A stretch of 33,355 nucleotides of DNA from CAYNXB01 sp964401045 (GCA_964401045.1 CAYNXB010000025.1:1-33355), one strand, 5' to 3'. Counted from the stretch's first letter, positions 1 through 7,809 are shown. Made by a program: numbers and translations. The notes: a model not told the origin generated them from the letters alone.

Positions 1-413
1 CCGAGGACGATTTCCGCTACCTGCTCGACTGGCTCGAGGAAGCGCAGCTCGACCGCGTGGGCGGGTTCCGCTTCGAGCCGGTGGAAGGCGCGGCGGCCAA
101 CGCCCTGCCCGATCCGGTGCCCGAAGCAATCAAGGAAGAGCGCTACGCAAGGCTGATGGAAGTGACCGAGCGCATAAGCGCCGCCAAGCTCGCCGCCAAA
201 GTCGGCCGCACGCTGCCGGTTATCATCGACGAAGTCGGTGAGCCGGACGAGGACGGCGATATCGGCGCCACTGGCCGCTCGCAAGCCGACGCGCCCGAGA
301 TCGACGGCGAGGTCTACTTGCGCAATGTGCCCGCAACCCTGGCCGCGGGCGACATCGTGCAGGTCACGATCGAGGACGCGGACGCCCACGACCTGTTCGG
401 CGTTATCGCCTGA
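1..413 (+). CDS. rimO: RimO, ribosomal protein S12 methylthiotransferase (3' end only)
   Basis: This is the C-terminal part of RimO, the radical-SAM enzyme that adds a methylthio group to the conserved Asp of ribosomal protein S12. The gene enters from outside the window; the reading frame starts at base 3 and ends in TGA at 411-413. The visible part starts at the end of the radical-SAM domain (FRYLLDWLEEAQLDRVGGF followed by FEPVEGAAAN), continues through the linker helix (ERYARLMEVTERIS), and ends in a TRAM-type RNA-binding beta domain whose last residues are DLFGVIA. The radical-SAM CxxxCxxC motif lies upstream and cannot be checked. Identification rests on the characteristic ...EGAAANALPDPVPE... 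segment and the TRAM tail. MiaB is the main alternative but fits less well. Confidence 0.9.
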   Translation, partial: EDDFRYLLDWLEEAQLDRVGGFRFEPVEGAAANALPDPVPEAIKEERYARLMEVTERISAAKLAAKVGRTLPVIIDEVGEPDEDGDIGATGRSQADAPEIDGEVYLRNVPATLAAGDIVQVTIEDADAHDLFGVIA

Positions 414-540
414 ACCGGTGTCGCGCGCCGCGAGGCCGGCTTTCGTTTTCCTACACCCGGTCCTCTCGCTAGCGTGGACGGCGAAAGGCTCTTTCGATCG
501 TCGATATTCCCGCTTGCGAACCGCGCGGACACCCGGGTGC

Positions 541-566
541 CGGAAGGTCACAATGCGTGACTTCCG
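541..566. repeat. Hairpin-forming inverted repeat in the rimO downstream gap
   Basis: The gap 414-675 holds no convincing gene. Its main structure is an inverted repeat: CGGAA (541-545), one unpaired G, GTCAC (547-551), loop AATGC, then GTGAC (557-561) and TTCCG (562-566). This makes a 10-bp stem with one bulge. There is no U-run on either side, so it is not a classical intrinsic terminator. It sits between the convergent rimO and the HDO-family gene and may still act as an RNA 3'-end structure or a protein-binding site. Three more GTCAC pentamers lie at 613-617, 640-644 and 675-679. Confidence 0.45.
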
Positions 567-675
567 AAACCTGGGCCAACGCCATGCAATTCAACCCGAA
601 TCCCTCCGGAACGTCACAGCGTTTCGCATCCCGTTGGCCGTCACGCGGGAAATTGCAGCCCCGCACCCGTCCCGG

Positions 676-1566
676 TCACAGGTCGAAACACAGGCGGTAG
701 CGTTCGAAACAGCGCGCACCGCACTTCAGGCGGATCAGCGCGCCTTCGGCCATCGCGATGGCGCGGCGCGGATCTTCCTCGACCGCAGGGCGGATCGCCT
801 CGCGGTTCCAGTCCTCGCTGTGCTTGACGTCGAGCACCGCGTGGAGCGCAAAATAGCGCCGCTCCTTGCCTGACAGCCCGATGCGCTTGAGACCTTCGGC
901 GACGCAGGCCGAACGTCCCGGTGCGGTCAGCTCGATCGCCCCCAACGCGCCGACGCTGTGCCAGGTGTATCGGCGCGCGGTCGCCATCGCGGTCATCGCG
1001 TTGGCCAGCGCGAGGCTTTCCCATACGGTGGTCTCGATTCGCGGATCGAGGTCGAGCGTATCGATCAGGCTGCCAAGCATCGGCCCGTGCATGCCCTTCT
1101 CGTTGCCGCGCCCCATCTCGTCCCAATAATTGCGCGCGAGCTCGAGCTTGGGGCGCGTCGGCAGTTTTACCTGGGTCATCGCCACCAGATCGTCGAATCC
1201 CGCTTCTCCCGCGGCTTCCTGCTGCAGGAACCAGCGCAAGTCGTCGCGACTCGCCTGTTCGGCGAGCCACGGGAACAGCGGATCGCCTTGGCCCGGCCCG
1301 CTCGCCTTCAGTTCCTCGAACCATTGAACGAACCCGTCCGGATCGGTCGGCACGGCCGCCGCTTCGTCGACCACGCCTTGCCGCAGTTCCTCCAGGAAGC
1401 CGCCTTCAAGACGCAGCATCGTCGCGTCGCTGGCGACGGTCCGCTGCCAGTCGTCGGACGGAAACTGCGGCGCGAGCCGCTCATGATTCCATTGTGCCAG
1501 CCGCTGCTGAAAGTTGTCGTTGAGAAACTGCGAGCGTCGCTCGCTGCGAAGGAGATTGGTGGCCAT
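676..1566 (-). CDS. Heme-oxygenase-like iron-containing redox enzyme family protein
   Basis: A 296-residue protein resembling the iron-containing redox enzyme / Haem_oxygenas_2 group (heme-oxygenase-like fold, diiron-type HDO proteins). Supporting residues are acidic and His positions spaced as metal ligands on helices: E117 in the WFLQQEAAGE helix, the NYWDEMGRGNEKGMHG segment (about 147-161), and LHAVLDVKHSEDW (about 241-253) with H242, D246 and H249. Members of this fold oxidise or cleave diverse small substrates, and the reaction here is unknown. The frame is open further upstream to 1632, but the ATG at 1566 (MATNLLRSERR) begins the conserved part. It is convergent with rimO and divergent from the TMEM175 gene. 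No partner enzyme nearby suggests a substrate. Confidence 0.7.
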   Translation of the reverse strand: MATNLLRSERRSQFLNDNFQQRLAQWNHERLAPQFPSDDWQRTVASDATMLRLEGGFLEELRQGVVDEAAAVPTDPDGFVQWFEELKASGPGQGDPLFPWLAEQASRDDLRWFLQQEAAGEAGFDDLVAMTQVKLPTRPKLELARNYWDEMGRGNEKGMHGPMLGSLIDTLDLDPRIETTVWESLALANAMTAMATARRYTWHSVGALGAIELTAPGRSACVAEGLKRIGLSGKERRYFALHAVLDVKHSEDWNREAIRPAVEEDPRRAIAMAEGALIRLKCGARCFERYRLCFDL

Positions 1567-1658
1567 GGTCGTCCCGCTGAAGAGAAGTGTTAGCCTCCAA
1601 GCGATTGAATTGACTGAAAGTTCCACTAACAAATGTTACGTGACGGCGATGCCGTTCC

Positions 1659-1678
1659 GACTTAGTCTTTGTTAAGTC
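1659..1678. promoter_or_regulatory. Inverted repeat upstream of the TMEM175-type gene
   Basis: GACTTA (1659-1664) and TAAGTC (1673-1678) are perfect 6-bp inverted arms separated by 8 bases, ending 17 bases before the ATG at 1696 and just ahead of the AAAAAGGA ribosome-binding site. It could be an operator or a small RNA hairpin in the 5' leader. The 129-bp divergent region 1567-1695 also holds a TTGACT at about 1609-1614, but no clear -10 box is seen with it. Confidence 0.3.
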
Positions 1679-1695
1679 TGGAAAAAGGACGGGGT

Positions 1696-2274
1696 ATGGA
1701 CAGCAAACGTCTCGAAGCCTTTAGCGATGGCGTGCTGGCGATCATCATCACCATCATGGTGCTGGAACTAAAGGTGCCGCACGAGCCGACGATGGCCGCG
1801 CTGGTGGCGCTGTGGCCGGTGTTCCTCAGCTACGTGCTGAGCTTCCTCTACGTCGGCATCTACTGGAACAACCACCATCACATGCTCGCGGTCACCCGAC
1901 AGGTGAACGGCGGAATCCTGTGGGCCAACCTGCACCTGCTGTTCTGGCTTTCGCTGCTGCCGTTCAGCACCGGCTGGATGGGTGAGAACCTGTTCGCCCG
2001 CGGGCCGACGGTGCTTTACGGGCTCAACCTGCTTGCGTGCGCGCTTGCCTATTACCTGCTCGAACAGCGGATTATCGCCAACCAGGGCAGGCAAGGCAAA
2101 CTGGCCGGCGCGGTTGGGCGTGACCTCAAGGGCAAGCTCTCACCGCTATTCTACACCATCGGTATCGTGCTCGCGTGGCTGTGGCTGCCGATGGCGGGCA
2201 TGGCTTTTTTCGTGCTGATGGCGCTGGTGTGGCTGGTGCCGGACCGTCGCATCGAACGGAAGATGGCGGACTAG
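1696..2274 (+). CDS. TMEM175-family (DUF1211) membrane protein, putative potassium channel
   Basis: A 192-residue multi-pass membrane protein of the TMEM175/DUF1211 family. The family signature R-x3-FSDGV-x-A-I is at residues 5-15 (RLEAFSDGVLAI), followed by about six hydrophobic segments. Bacterial TMEM175 proteins form potassium-selective leak channels in the inner membrane. The open frame reaches back to 1669, but the ATG at 1696 is chosen because AAAAAGGACGGGG precedes it at proper spacing and the family signature follows directly. The TAG stop interlocks with the stop of the convergent AlkB-like gene in a shared CTAG (2271-2274). Function in this organism is inferred from family only. 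Confidence 0.85.
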   Translation: MDSKRLEAFSDGVLAIIITIMVLELKVPHEPTMAALVALWPVFLSYVLSFLYVGIYWNNHHHMLAVTRQVNGGILWANLHLLFWLSLLPFSTGWMGENLFARGPTVLYGLNLLACALAYYLLEQRIIANQGRQGKLAGAVGRDLKGKLSPLFYTIGIVLAWLWLPMAGMAFFVLMALVWLVPDRRIERKMAD

Positions 2275-2834
2275 GCCATGGTGCGGAAGGTGATCGAGCG
2301 GCGAATCGCGTCCATCGGCGCGATCGAGTGCTCCCAGTCGCGACGCACTTCGCCCGACAACAGGTAGAGCGAGCGAGGCCGCAGCTGGACATTGCGGCGC
2401 TCGAACCCGACCGGAGTGCGGCGGCGCAGGCGGAACGTCGCCAGAGCGGTGAGCGAAAGGCCCATCACTTCGCCGTATTGTGGCCGATCGCGGTGCCAGC
2501 CGATACCCGCGCCGGGGTCGTAGCGGATCACCAGCGCCTGGACGAAATCCTCTGGCTGCTTGCCGACCAGCGGGGCCAGCGTGGCGCGCAAGGCGCGCAG
2601 CCATTCGGGCATCGGCGGTGCCTCGGCCACGCGCTGGCGCGTGAAATCGTAGCCCGAGCCGTAGCTGGCGGTCAGCCGCTTGCCTTGCCACTGGCCGAAC
2701 TGGAACGGCGCGAGCGGCGCGGCATCGAGATGCGCGGCCAGCGCGGCGTCCTCCGTGGCGCCGATGGCTTCCTCGATCAGCATCAGGCCGGACACAAGCG
2801 GGGCCGGCGCAAACAGTTCGTGCTGATCCGTCAT
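2271..2834 (-). CDS. AlkB-like 2-oxoglutarate/Fe(II)-dependent dioxygenase
   Basis: A 187-residue AlkB-family dioxygenase, expected to use Fe(II), O2 and 2-oxoglutarate to demethylate alkylated bases. The metal triad is visible: H114 and D116 in GIGWHRDRP, and H169 in RRDWEHSI. The 2-oxoglutarate-binding Arg region follows (IRRSITFR, 177-184). The segment FRLRRR (134-139) and RSLYLLSG (154-161) match the short AlkB homologue type common in alphaproteobacteria rather than E. coli AlkB. The start ATG at 2834 has no Shine-Dalgarno-like sequence and lies only 20 bp from the divergent YjbQ start. The 3' end overlaps the TMEM175 gene by 4 nt. Confidence 0.88.
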   Translation of the reverse strand: MTDQHELFAPAPLVSGLMLIEEAIGATEDAALAAHLDAAPLAPFQFGQWQGKRLTASYGSGYDFTRQRVAEAPPMPEWLRALRATLAPLVGKQPEDFVQALVIRYDPGAGIGWHRDRPQYGEVMGLSLTALATFRLRRRTPVGFERRNVQLRPRSLYLLSGEVRRDWEHSIAPMDAIRRSITFRTMA

Positions 2835-2835
2835 G

Positions 2836-2849
2836 GCCCATATATGGGC
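2836..2849. promoter_or_regulatory. Perfect 14-bp palindrome between divergent starts, candidate two-way -10 element
   Basis: GCCCATATATGGGC is a perfect palindrome centred in the 20-bp space between the AlkB-like ATG (2834) and the YjbQ ATG (2855). On each strand it offers a TATATG hexamer, placed so that transcription starting about 7-9 bases downstream would begin at or next to the respective ATG. Neither gene has a purine-rich ribosome-binding site, which fits leaderless mRNAs. Good -35 boxes are not visible on either side. It could instead be a repressor site. Confidence 0.45.
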
Positions 2850-2854
2850 GCGCG

Positions 2855-3271
2855 ATGCGCACCGCCCAAGCCAGTTTCATTGTCGAGACGCCCGGCCGCG
2901 GCTTGACCGAGATCACCGAGCGGATCGACCGCTGGCTCGGCGACAGCGACATCGGGACGGGCGTGCTGCATATTTTCTGCCGCCACACGTCCGCCTCGTT
3001 GCTCATCAACGAAAACGCCGCGGCGGCGGTCCAGCGCGACCTGCTCGCCTGGCTCGATCGCGTGGCGCCCGAACGCGACAACTACGAGCACGACAGCGAG
3101 GGACCCGACGACATGCCCGCGCACATCAAGACGCTGCTCACCGGCAGCGGGCTCAGCGTGCCGGTCGGCGCGGGACGCATGTTGCTCGGCACCTGGCAGG
3201 GCGTGTTCCTCGCCGAGCATCGCCGCCGGCCGCACAACCGCACAATCGTCCTCACCGTGATCGGCGAATAG
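2855..3271 (+). CDS. yjbQ: YjbQ family protein (UPF0047)
   Basis: A 138-residue YjbQ/UPF0047 protein, near the usual family length of 130-140. Signature stretches are FCRHTSASLLINENA (41-55), the acidic/His segment NYEHDSEGPDDMPAHIK (76-92), and GTWQGVFLAEHR (112-123), which carry the conserved His and acidic residues of the family. Some members have weak thiamine-phosphate-synthase activity, but the physiological role is unsettled. The ATG at 2855 is the first start in frame and gives the full family length; it lacks a ribosome-binding site. The transglutaminase-like gene follows after 35 bp. Confidence 0.88.
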   Translation: MRTAQASFIVETPGRGLTEITERIDRWLGDSDIGTGVLHIFCRHTSASLLINENAAAAVQRDLLAWLDRVAPERDNYEHDSEGPDDMPAHIKTLLTGSGLSVPVGAGRMLLGTWQGVFLAEHRRRPHNRTIVLTVIGE

Positions 3272-3306
3272 AAACCCGCGCACGCCTTCCAGCGTTGGAA
3301 ACCATT

Positions 3307-4107
3307 ATGCCGATCTCGATCCGTGCCGAATTCGACTTCGCCTTGCCGGAGCCGACCGATGTCCTCCTCCAGTTCGAGGCAGCGGCGATCCCCGAGCAGC
3401 GCATCCTCGAAACCGATACCCAGACCTCGCCCAGCGACCACTGTCAGCGCGTGCCCTCGCAGGATGCGATCGGTGAGCGGATGTGGATACGCGCGCAGGG
3501 CCGGTTCCAGGTCGCCTACAGCGCCAAGGTCCAGGTCCGGCGGATGATCCCGGACCTGTCGAAGCTCGCCCGCATGCAGCCGCACCTGCTGCCTGGCGAG
3601 GCGGTGCAATACCTGTTCGATTCGCGCTATTGCCCAGGCGCACGGTTCTCCGATTTCGTCGCCGACGAGTTCGGCGCGCACGATGGCGGCGCGCGGATCG
3701 TCAACGTGTGCGACTGGATCAACAAGCATTTCAGCTACACGCCGGGCAGCTCGAACGCGACGACCACCGCGCTGGACACGTTCATATCCCGGCGCGGCAT
3801 CTGCCGGGACTATGCCCATCTGCTGGTCACGCTCGCGCGCGCATCGAACATCCCGGCCCGCTACGTCAGCGTCTATGCACCGGGCGTCGAGCCACCCGAT
3901 TTTCACGCGGTCGCCGAAGTGTTCCTCGCCGATCCGACCGTGGCCGGCGGTGGCGCGTGGTACCTGATAGACGCGACCAAGATGGCGGAGCCCTCGCAGA
4001 TCGTGAAGATCGGCGTGGGCCGCGACGCCGCCGACGTCAGCTTCCTCACCAGCTTCGGCAACTCCGAGTTCGGCAACAAGCGCGTCACTGTGCTAGCCGA
4101 GCGTTGA
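3307..4107 (+). CDS. Transglutaminase-like cysteine peptidase family protein
   Basis: A 266-residue bacterial transglutaminase-like protein. The N-terminal half (1-110) is the beta-rich domain typical of these proteins (start PISIRAEFDFALPEPT). The core domain holds the papain-like triad: C166 in GICRDYAHLL, H200 in PDFHAVAEVF and D222 in WYLIDATK. Such proteins are usually cytoplasmic putative proteases or amidases of unknown substrate; no signal peptide is seen. The open frame extends upstream into yjbQ in a different frame, but the ATG at 3307 begins the conserved sequence. It lies 35 bp after yjbQ and 31 bp before glk, so the three may be co-transcribed. Confidence 0.85.
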   Translation: MPISIRAEFDFALPEPTDVLLQFEAAAIPEQRILETDTQTSPSDHCQRVPSQDAIGERMWIRAQGRFQVAYSAKVQVRRMIPDLSKLARMQPHLLPGEAVQYLFDSRYCPGARFSDFVADEFGAHDGGARIVNVCDWINKHFSYTPGSSNATTTALDTFISRRGICRDYAHLLVTLARASNIPARYVSVYAPGVEPPDFHAVAEVFLADPTVAGGGAWYLIDATKMAEPSQIVKIGVGRDAADVSFLTSFGNSEFGNKRVTVLAER

Positions 4108-4138
4108 GCCGCAACGGCGCCGGAGCCTGAGAACGGAC

Positions 4139-5125
4139 ATGACCGACCTGATCGCAGTCGACATCGGCGGAACGCACGCCCGGTTCGCGCGCGCGGTCGT
4201 GTCCGACGGGGGCGCGGTCACGCTCGGCGAGGTGCGCAAGCTCAAGACCGACGATTACGTCTCGCTGCAGACGGCATGGGATGCCTACCGGGCGATGGAA
4301 GGCGGAGCGCTGCCCGCGGCCGCCGCGATTGCCATCGCCGGCCCCGTGAGCGGCGGGACGGTGCGGATGACCAACAACTCCTGGTCGTTCCATCCGGCCT
4401 CGCTCCCAGCGCAACTCAGGGTCGAGAAGGTGACCGTGATCAACGATTTCGGCGCGGTCGCACATGCCGCGGCACGCGCGCCGGACAGCGACTTTCTCCA
4501 CCTCTCCGGTCCCGAGGCTCCGCTGCCCACGACCGGCACGATCAGCGTGATCGGGCCTGGCACGGGGCTTGGCGTCGCCCATTTCCACCGTTTTACCGGT
4601 GGCTACCATGTCCAGGCGACCGAGGGCGGGCACGTCGATTTCGCGCCGGTGGACGCGATCGACGATGCCATGCTGCTGCGGCTGCGTAGGCGCCACCGCC
4701 GCGTCTCGGTCGAGCGGGTGGTTTCGGGTCCGGGAATCGTGGCGATCCACGAAGCGCTCGCCGCCTACGAGGGTCGCCCGATCGAGGAACTCGAGGACAC
4801 GGACATCTGGCAGGCGGGGCTGGAGAACCGGGACAGCCTGGCCGTCGCGGCGGTCGATCGGTTTTGCCAGTCGCTCGGCAGCGTCGCCGGGGACTACGCG
4901 CTCGCGCACGGCGCGGCGGGGGTGGTGATCGCGGGCGGGCTGGGCCTGCGGTTGCGCGATGTTCTGCCGTCCTCCGGCTTTGCCGAACGGTTCCGCTTCA
5001 AAGGGCGTTACGAGCAGATGATGGCGGGACTTCCCGTCAAGCTGATCACGCTTGCCGAACCGGGGCTCTACGGTGCCGCGGCGGCATTCGCCGCGGAGCA
5101 TCGCAACGGGCCGGTCACGCGTTAA
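4139..5125 (+). CDS. glk: Glucokinase (Glk family)
   Basis: A 328-residue glucokinase of the proteobacterial Glk family, which phosphorylates glucose with ATP to glucose 6-phosphate and feeds the Entner-Doudoroff or pentose phosphate route. Visible motifs are the phosphate-binding loop VDIGGTHARF (7-16), the glucose-binding/catalytic NDF (N102, D103), the GPGTGLGVAHF segment (about 140-150) and ATEGGHVDFAP. Length matches the family. In sphingomonads glk is often beside zwf/edd; here it follows yjbQ and a transglutaminase-like gene instead. No sugar transporter or regulator is adjacent. Confidence 0.93.
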   Translation: MTDLIAVDIGGTHARFARAVVSDGGAVTLGEVRKLKTDDYVSLQTAWDAYRAMEGGALPAAAAIAIAGPVSGGTVRMTNNSWSFHPASLPAQLRVEKVTVINDFGAVAHAAARAPDSDFLHLSGPEAPLPTTGTISVIGPGTGLGVAHFHRFTGGYHVQATEGGHVDFAPVDAIDDAMLLRLRRRHRRVSVERVVSGPGIVAIHEALAAYEGRPIEELEDTDIWQAGLENRDSLAVAAVDRFCQSLGSVAGDYALAHGAAGVVIAGGLGLRLRDVLPSSGFAERFRFKGRYEQMMAGLPVKLITLAEPGLYGAAAAFAAEHRNGPVTR

Positions 5126-5208
5126 CTCCTTGCGTCACGGCGTATCGTGGCGGGACGCGGCTGCCGGCGCGCTAGCCATTAACCATGTTTTCCGGCACAA
5201 TCCGGCGC

Positions 5209-5907
5209 ATGAGTTCGGCTTACAAATGGATCGGTGCGGCAACCGCCGCGGTGGTGTTGTTCTTCGCTTCCGCCGGCGTTACGGGCGCGATCCTCGACGC
5301 GCGTGAGGCGCAGGTTCCAGCCGCGCCGCGGATCGAGGCTGACGCCGTGCTCGGTGACGCGCTCGCCATGCCAGCCCGGGCGTCCGCGCCGGCCGTTGAG
5401 ATCGCCACCACGCCAGCGTCCGATCCAGTGGCACCCGATGAACAGCCCTTCGTCATCAAGCGCATCCTGCCGATCGACGGCCCGATCAAGTATGGCGAGT
5501 GGCATTGGAACCCCGAAGGCGCGCCCGACGGGCCGCTGGTGATCACGGTCGACCTTGACGCCCGGGTGCTGTCGGTATTCCGCGGCGGTTACGAGATCGG
5601 TGCGACGGCGGTGATGCTCGGCACACAGGAGCATCCGACGCCGCTCGGCACCTTCCCGATCCTGTCGAAAGAGCGGCACAACATCTCCGAGAAGTACAAC
5701 AACGCCCCGATGCCATGGACGCTGCGGCTGACGTGGGACGGGGTTGCGATCCACGGCGGGGCCGAAGTCGAGCGCGGCTACGCCAGCCACGGCTGCATCG
5801 GCGCGCCGAACGACTTCATCTCCAAGGTCTACGCGATCGCCAAAAAGGGCGACAGGGTGATCATCACCCGCGGCAAGACGGCCGGTTTGGGCGATCGCCT
5901 GACTTAA
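5209..5907 (+). CDS. L,D-transpeptidase (YkuD domain), membrane-anchored or exported
   Basis: A 232-residue L,D-transpeptidase. An N-terminal hydrophobic segment (about 7-27) serves as signal anchor, an Ala/Pro-rich linker follows, and the YkuD catalytic domain occupies about 108-225. The active-site block has H182-G-G then S193-H-G-C196, with C196 as nucleophile. The residue pair after the Cys is I-G rather than the frequent hydrophobic-Arg. These enzymes make 3-3 peptidoglycan cross-links or attach proteins to the wall. An in-frame ATG at 5185 is the alternative start; neither has a clear ribosome-binding site, and 5209 is preferred because it puts the Lys directly before the hydrophobic core. 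The stop interlocks with that of tilS (TTAA 5904-5907). Confidence 0.85.
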   Translation: MSSAYKWIGAATAAVVLFFASAGVTGAILDAREAQVPAAPRIEADAVLGDALAMPARASAPAVEIATTPASDPVAPDEQPFVIKRILPIDGPIKYGEWHWNPEGAPDGPLVITVDLDARVLSVFRGGYEIGATAVMLGTQEHPTPLGTFPILSKERHNISEKYNNAPMPWTLRLTWDGVAIHGGAEVERGYASHGCIGAPNDFISKVYAIAKKGDRVIITRGKTAGLGDRLT

Positions 5908-6890
5908 AGCCCCTCGACCCGTCGCGGCGGTTCACGGCGAAAGGTCCATCGCTTGCCGTCGACTCGCGCGATCACCCCGGCGAGGTTCGAATCCTTGCCG
6001 TTGACGAGCCGGGTCATCAGCCGCGCTGTCGACGAGCCGCGGGGATTGCCGCCGAGCATGGCGATCGCACGCATCACGATCCGCAGGCGGATCGGCTGCG
6101 GCGCCAGCGGACGGTAGCGGATTTCGCCTTCGCCCACTTCGACCTGCTCCAGCCACTCGCGCTGCGCCGCCCATTGCAGCACCGCCTCGGCCCCCGCGAG
6201 GTGCGCCGCGCTGGCCGACAGGCCGACGACATCGATCCAGCTCGCCTCGCGCAACGCCTTGCGGATGCGCACGCGGTCGAAGCGCGGGTCCTCGTTCGAT
6301 GGGTCGAGCGCCGGGTCGAGTCCGGCCGCGGCGACGAGCTCACCAAGCTCCGCCCGGCGCCAGCCGAGCAGCGGCCGCAACAGCGTGAGGTTGGTGCCCG
6401 GCAGGTTGGTCCGCGGGCGCACACCGGCAAGGCCGGCCAGGCCACTCCCCCGGTTGAGGCGCATCAGCAGCGTCTCGGCCTGATCGTCAGCATGGTGCGC
6501 GGTGGCGAGTGCCGCGAGCCCGCGCTCCTTCATCCACCCGGCCAGAGCCGCGTAACGCGCCGCTCGGGCGCGGTCCTGCAGGTTTCCGGCGCCGACTTTC
6601 ACCTGCAGCATGCGATGCGGGATGCCGTGGGCCGCGCATAGCTCGGCGACCATCGCCGCTTCGGACACGCTTTCCGGGCGCAGACCGTGATCGACGGTCG
6701 CGACCTCGACCTTGCCTGGCATCACCGCTTCGGCGAGCAACAGCAGCGCGAGGCTGTCAGGCCCGCCCGACACCGCGAGGCCGAGCTTGTCGCCTTCCGG
6801 CCACAGCCGTGCGAGATCGCCGCCGAAACGCGCGATCAGCTTGTGCGGCGCACGCTCACTTGCAGGTGACGGAGGCGCGATTGCGTTCAT
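5904..6890 (-). CDS. tilS: tRNA(Ile)-lysidine synthase TilS
   Basis: A 328-residue TilS, which ligates lysine to C34 of tRNA-Ile(CAU) to switch its reading from AUG to AUA. The PP-loop ATPase motif SGGPDS is at 41-46, and the family block ATAHHADDQAETLLMRL with RGSGLAGL follows. It is shorter than E. coli TilS (432 residues), as is common in alphaproteobacteria that lack part of the C-terminal domains. The start ATG at 6890 lies inside the 3' end of cpoB (35-nt overlap), which suggests coupled translation; the frame is open to 6938, but the conserved sequence does not need the longer start. In related genomes ftsH often follows tilS; here a convergent L,D-transpeptidase does. Confidence 0.93.
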   Translation of the reverse strand: MNAIAPPSPASERAPHKLIARFGGDLARLWPEGDKLGLAVSGGPDSLALLLLAEAVMPGKVEVATVDHGLRPESVSEAAMVAELCAAHGIPHRMLQVKVGAGNLQDRARAARYAALAGWMKERGLAALATAHHADDQAETLLMRLNRGSGLAGLAGVRPRTNLPGTNLTLLRPLLGWRRAELGELVAAAGLDPALDPSNEDPRFDRVRIRKALREASWIDVVGLSASAAHLAGAEAVLQWAAQREWLEQVEVGEGEIRYRPLAPQPIRLRIVMRAIAMLGGNPRGSSTARLMTRLVNGKDSNLAGVIARVDGKRWTFRREPPRRVEGL

Positions 6891-7809
6891 ATTGCTGCTT
6901 GAGCCGCCCGGAAGCGAGTGCCGGATAAGTGTCGCCAAATTCGGCGAGCGCGATGCATGCGCGGTTGGTGTCCTTCATCTGAACCATCGCTTCGGCGAGG
7001 AACAGCAGGCTGTCGCCGGCGCGTGCGCCGTTCTTGTCGGCCTGATAGTTCTGCAGGAACCACGTCGCCGCCTCGCGCGCCTGCCCGCCGTCGAGGAACG
7101 CGCGGCCGAGAAGGTTGCGGCCGAAGCTGATCTGCGAATCTTTCGGATAGGTCTCGACATACTTGCGCAACTGCTGCTGCGCCTCGGGGTAGAACTTGGC
7201 CTCCCACAACCGGAAGCCATACGTATACTCGTCGTTGCCGGGGTTGCCGGTGTCCGGCTTGGTGATCGCCGAGACCGCCGCGACCCGCTGGGCCGAGGGG
7301 CCGCTGGCCGCGGGCGGAGCGGCAGCCGGCCGTGCCGCCGCCGCGGGTGTCGGAGTGGGCGCGCGGACCGGCGCCGCGGCAACAGGCGCCGAGCTCGCCC
7401 CGCCGACCGGCACTTGCGGATCGATCGCGTTGGTATCGGCCACCTCGAGCGCAGCCAGCCGAGCCTTCAGCTCGGCGATGGTGTTGGCATTTTCCTCCTC
7501 GTGCGCGGTGATCCGTGCCACTTGTGCCTCGATCGAATCGAGCCGCACGAGGATATCGCTCACCGCAGTGGTCGTGGTGGCAGTGGGCGCGGGCGTGCCG
7601 CCTTGCGCGGTATCGACCTCGGGCGTGAAAAAGCGTCCGTCCCCGCCGGGGAACACCGCGCGCTGCACCGCGCGCAGCTCGGTTTCGAGCTTGCGCAGCC
7701 GCGCGTCCTGGTCCTGCGCTTGCGCCAGTGCCGGGACGCTTACGGCGCAAGTGGACGCGAGCGCGAGGCCCATGGTGAAGCGGCGAATAATCATACGGTG
7801 GCGAGCCAT
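6856..7809 (-). CDS. cpoB: CpoB/YbgF-like Tol-Pal system periplasmic protein
   Basis: A 317-residue periplasmic protein like CpoB (YbgF), which coordinates Tol-Pal outer-membrane constriction with peptidoglycan synthesis during division. A signal peptide ends near ALAQA (about residue 30). A coiled-coil segment (DARLRKLETELRAVQ; about 35-110, including LDSIEAQVARIT and NTIAELKARLAAL) follows, then a Pro/Ala-rich linker, then TPR repeats (about 200-310, starting at YTYGFRLWEAKFYPEAQQQL). The ATG at 7809 is chosen because AGGAGG lies about 10 bases upstream. The tol-pal genes themselves are not in the window. tilS starts inside its 3' end. Confidence 0.85.
   Translation of the reverse strand: MARHRMIIRRFTMGLALASTCAVSVPALAQAQDQDARLRKLETELRAVQRAVFPGGDGRFFTPEVDTAQGGTPAPTATTTTAVSDILVRLDSIEAQVARITAHEEENANTIAELKARLAALEVADTNAIDPQVPVGGASSAPVAAAPVRAPTPTPAAAARPAAAPPAASGPSAQRVAAVSAITKPDTGNPGNDEYTYGFRLWEAKFYPEAQQQLRKYVETYPKDSQISFGRNLLGRAFLDGGQAREAATWFLQNYQADKNGARAGDSLLFLAEAMVQMKDTNRACIALAEFGDTYPALASGRLKQQYERNRASVTCK

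Noticed and set aside
608..636. GGAAC...CGTT as an EcfG general-stress promoter in the rimO downstream gap
   Set aside because: The spacer is about 19 bases instead of 16-17, and no plus-strand gene starts downstream.
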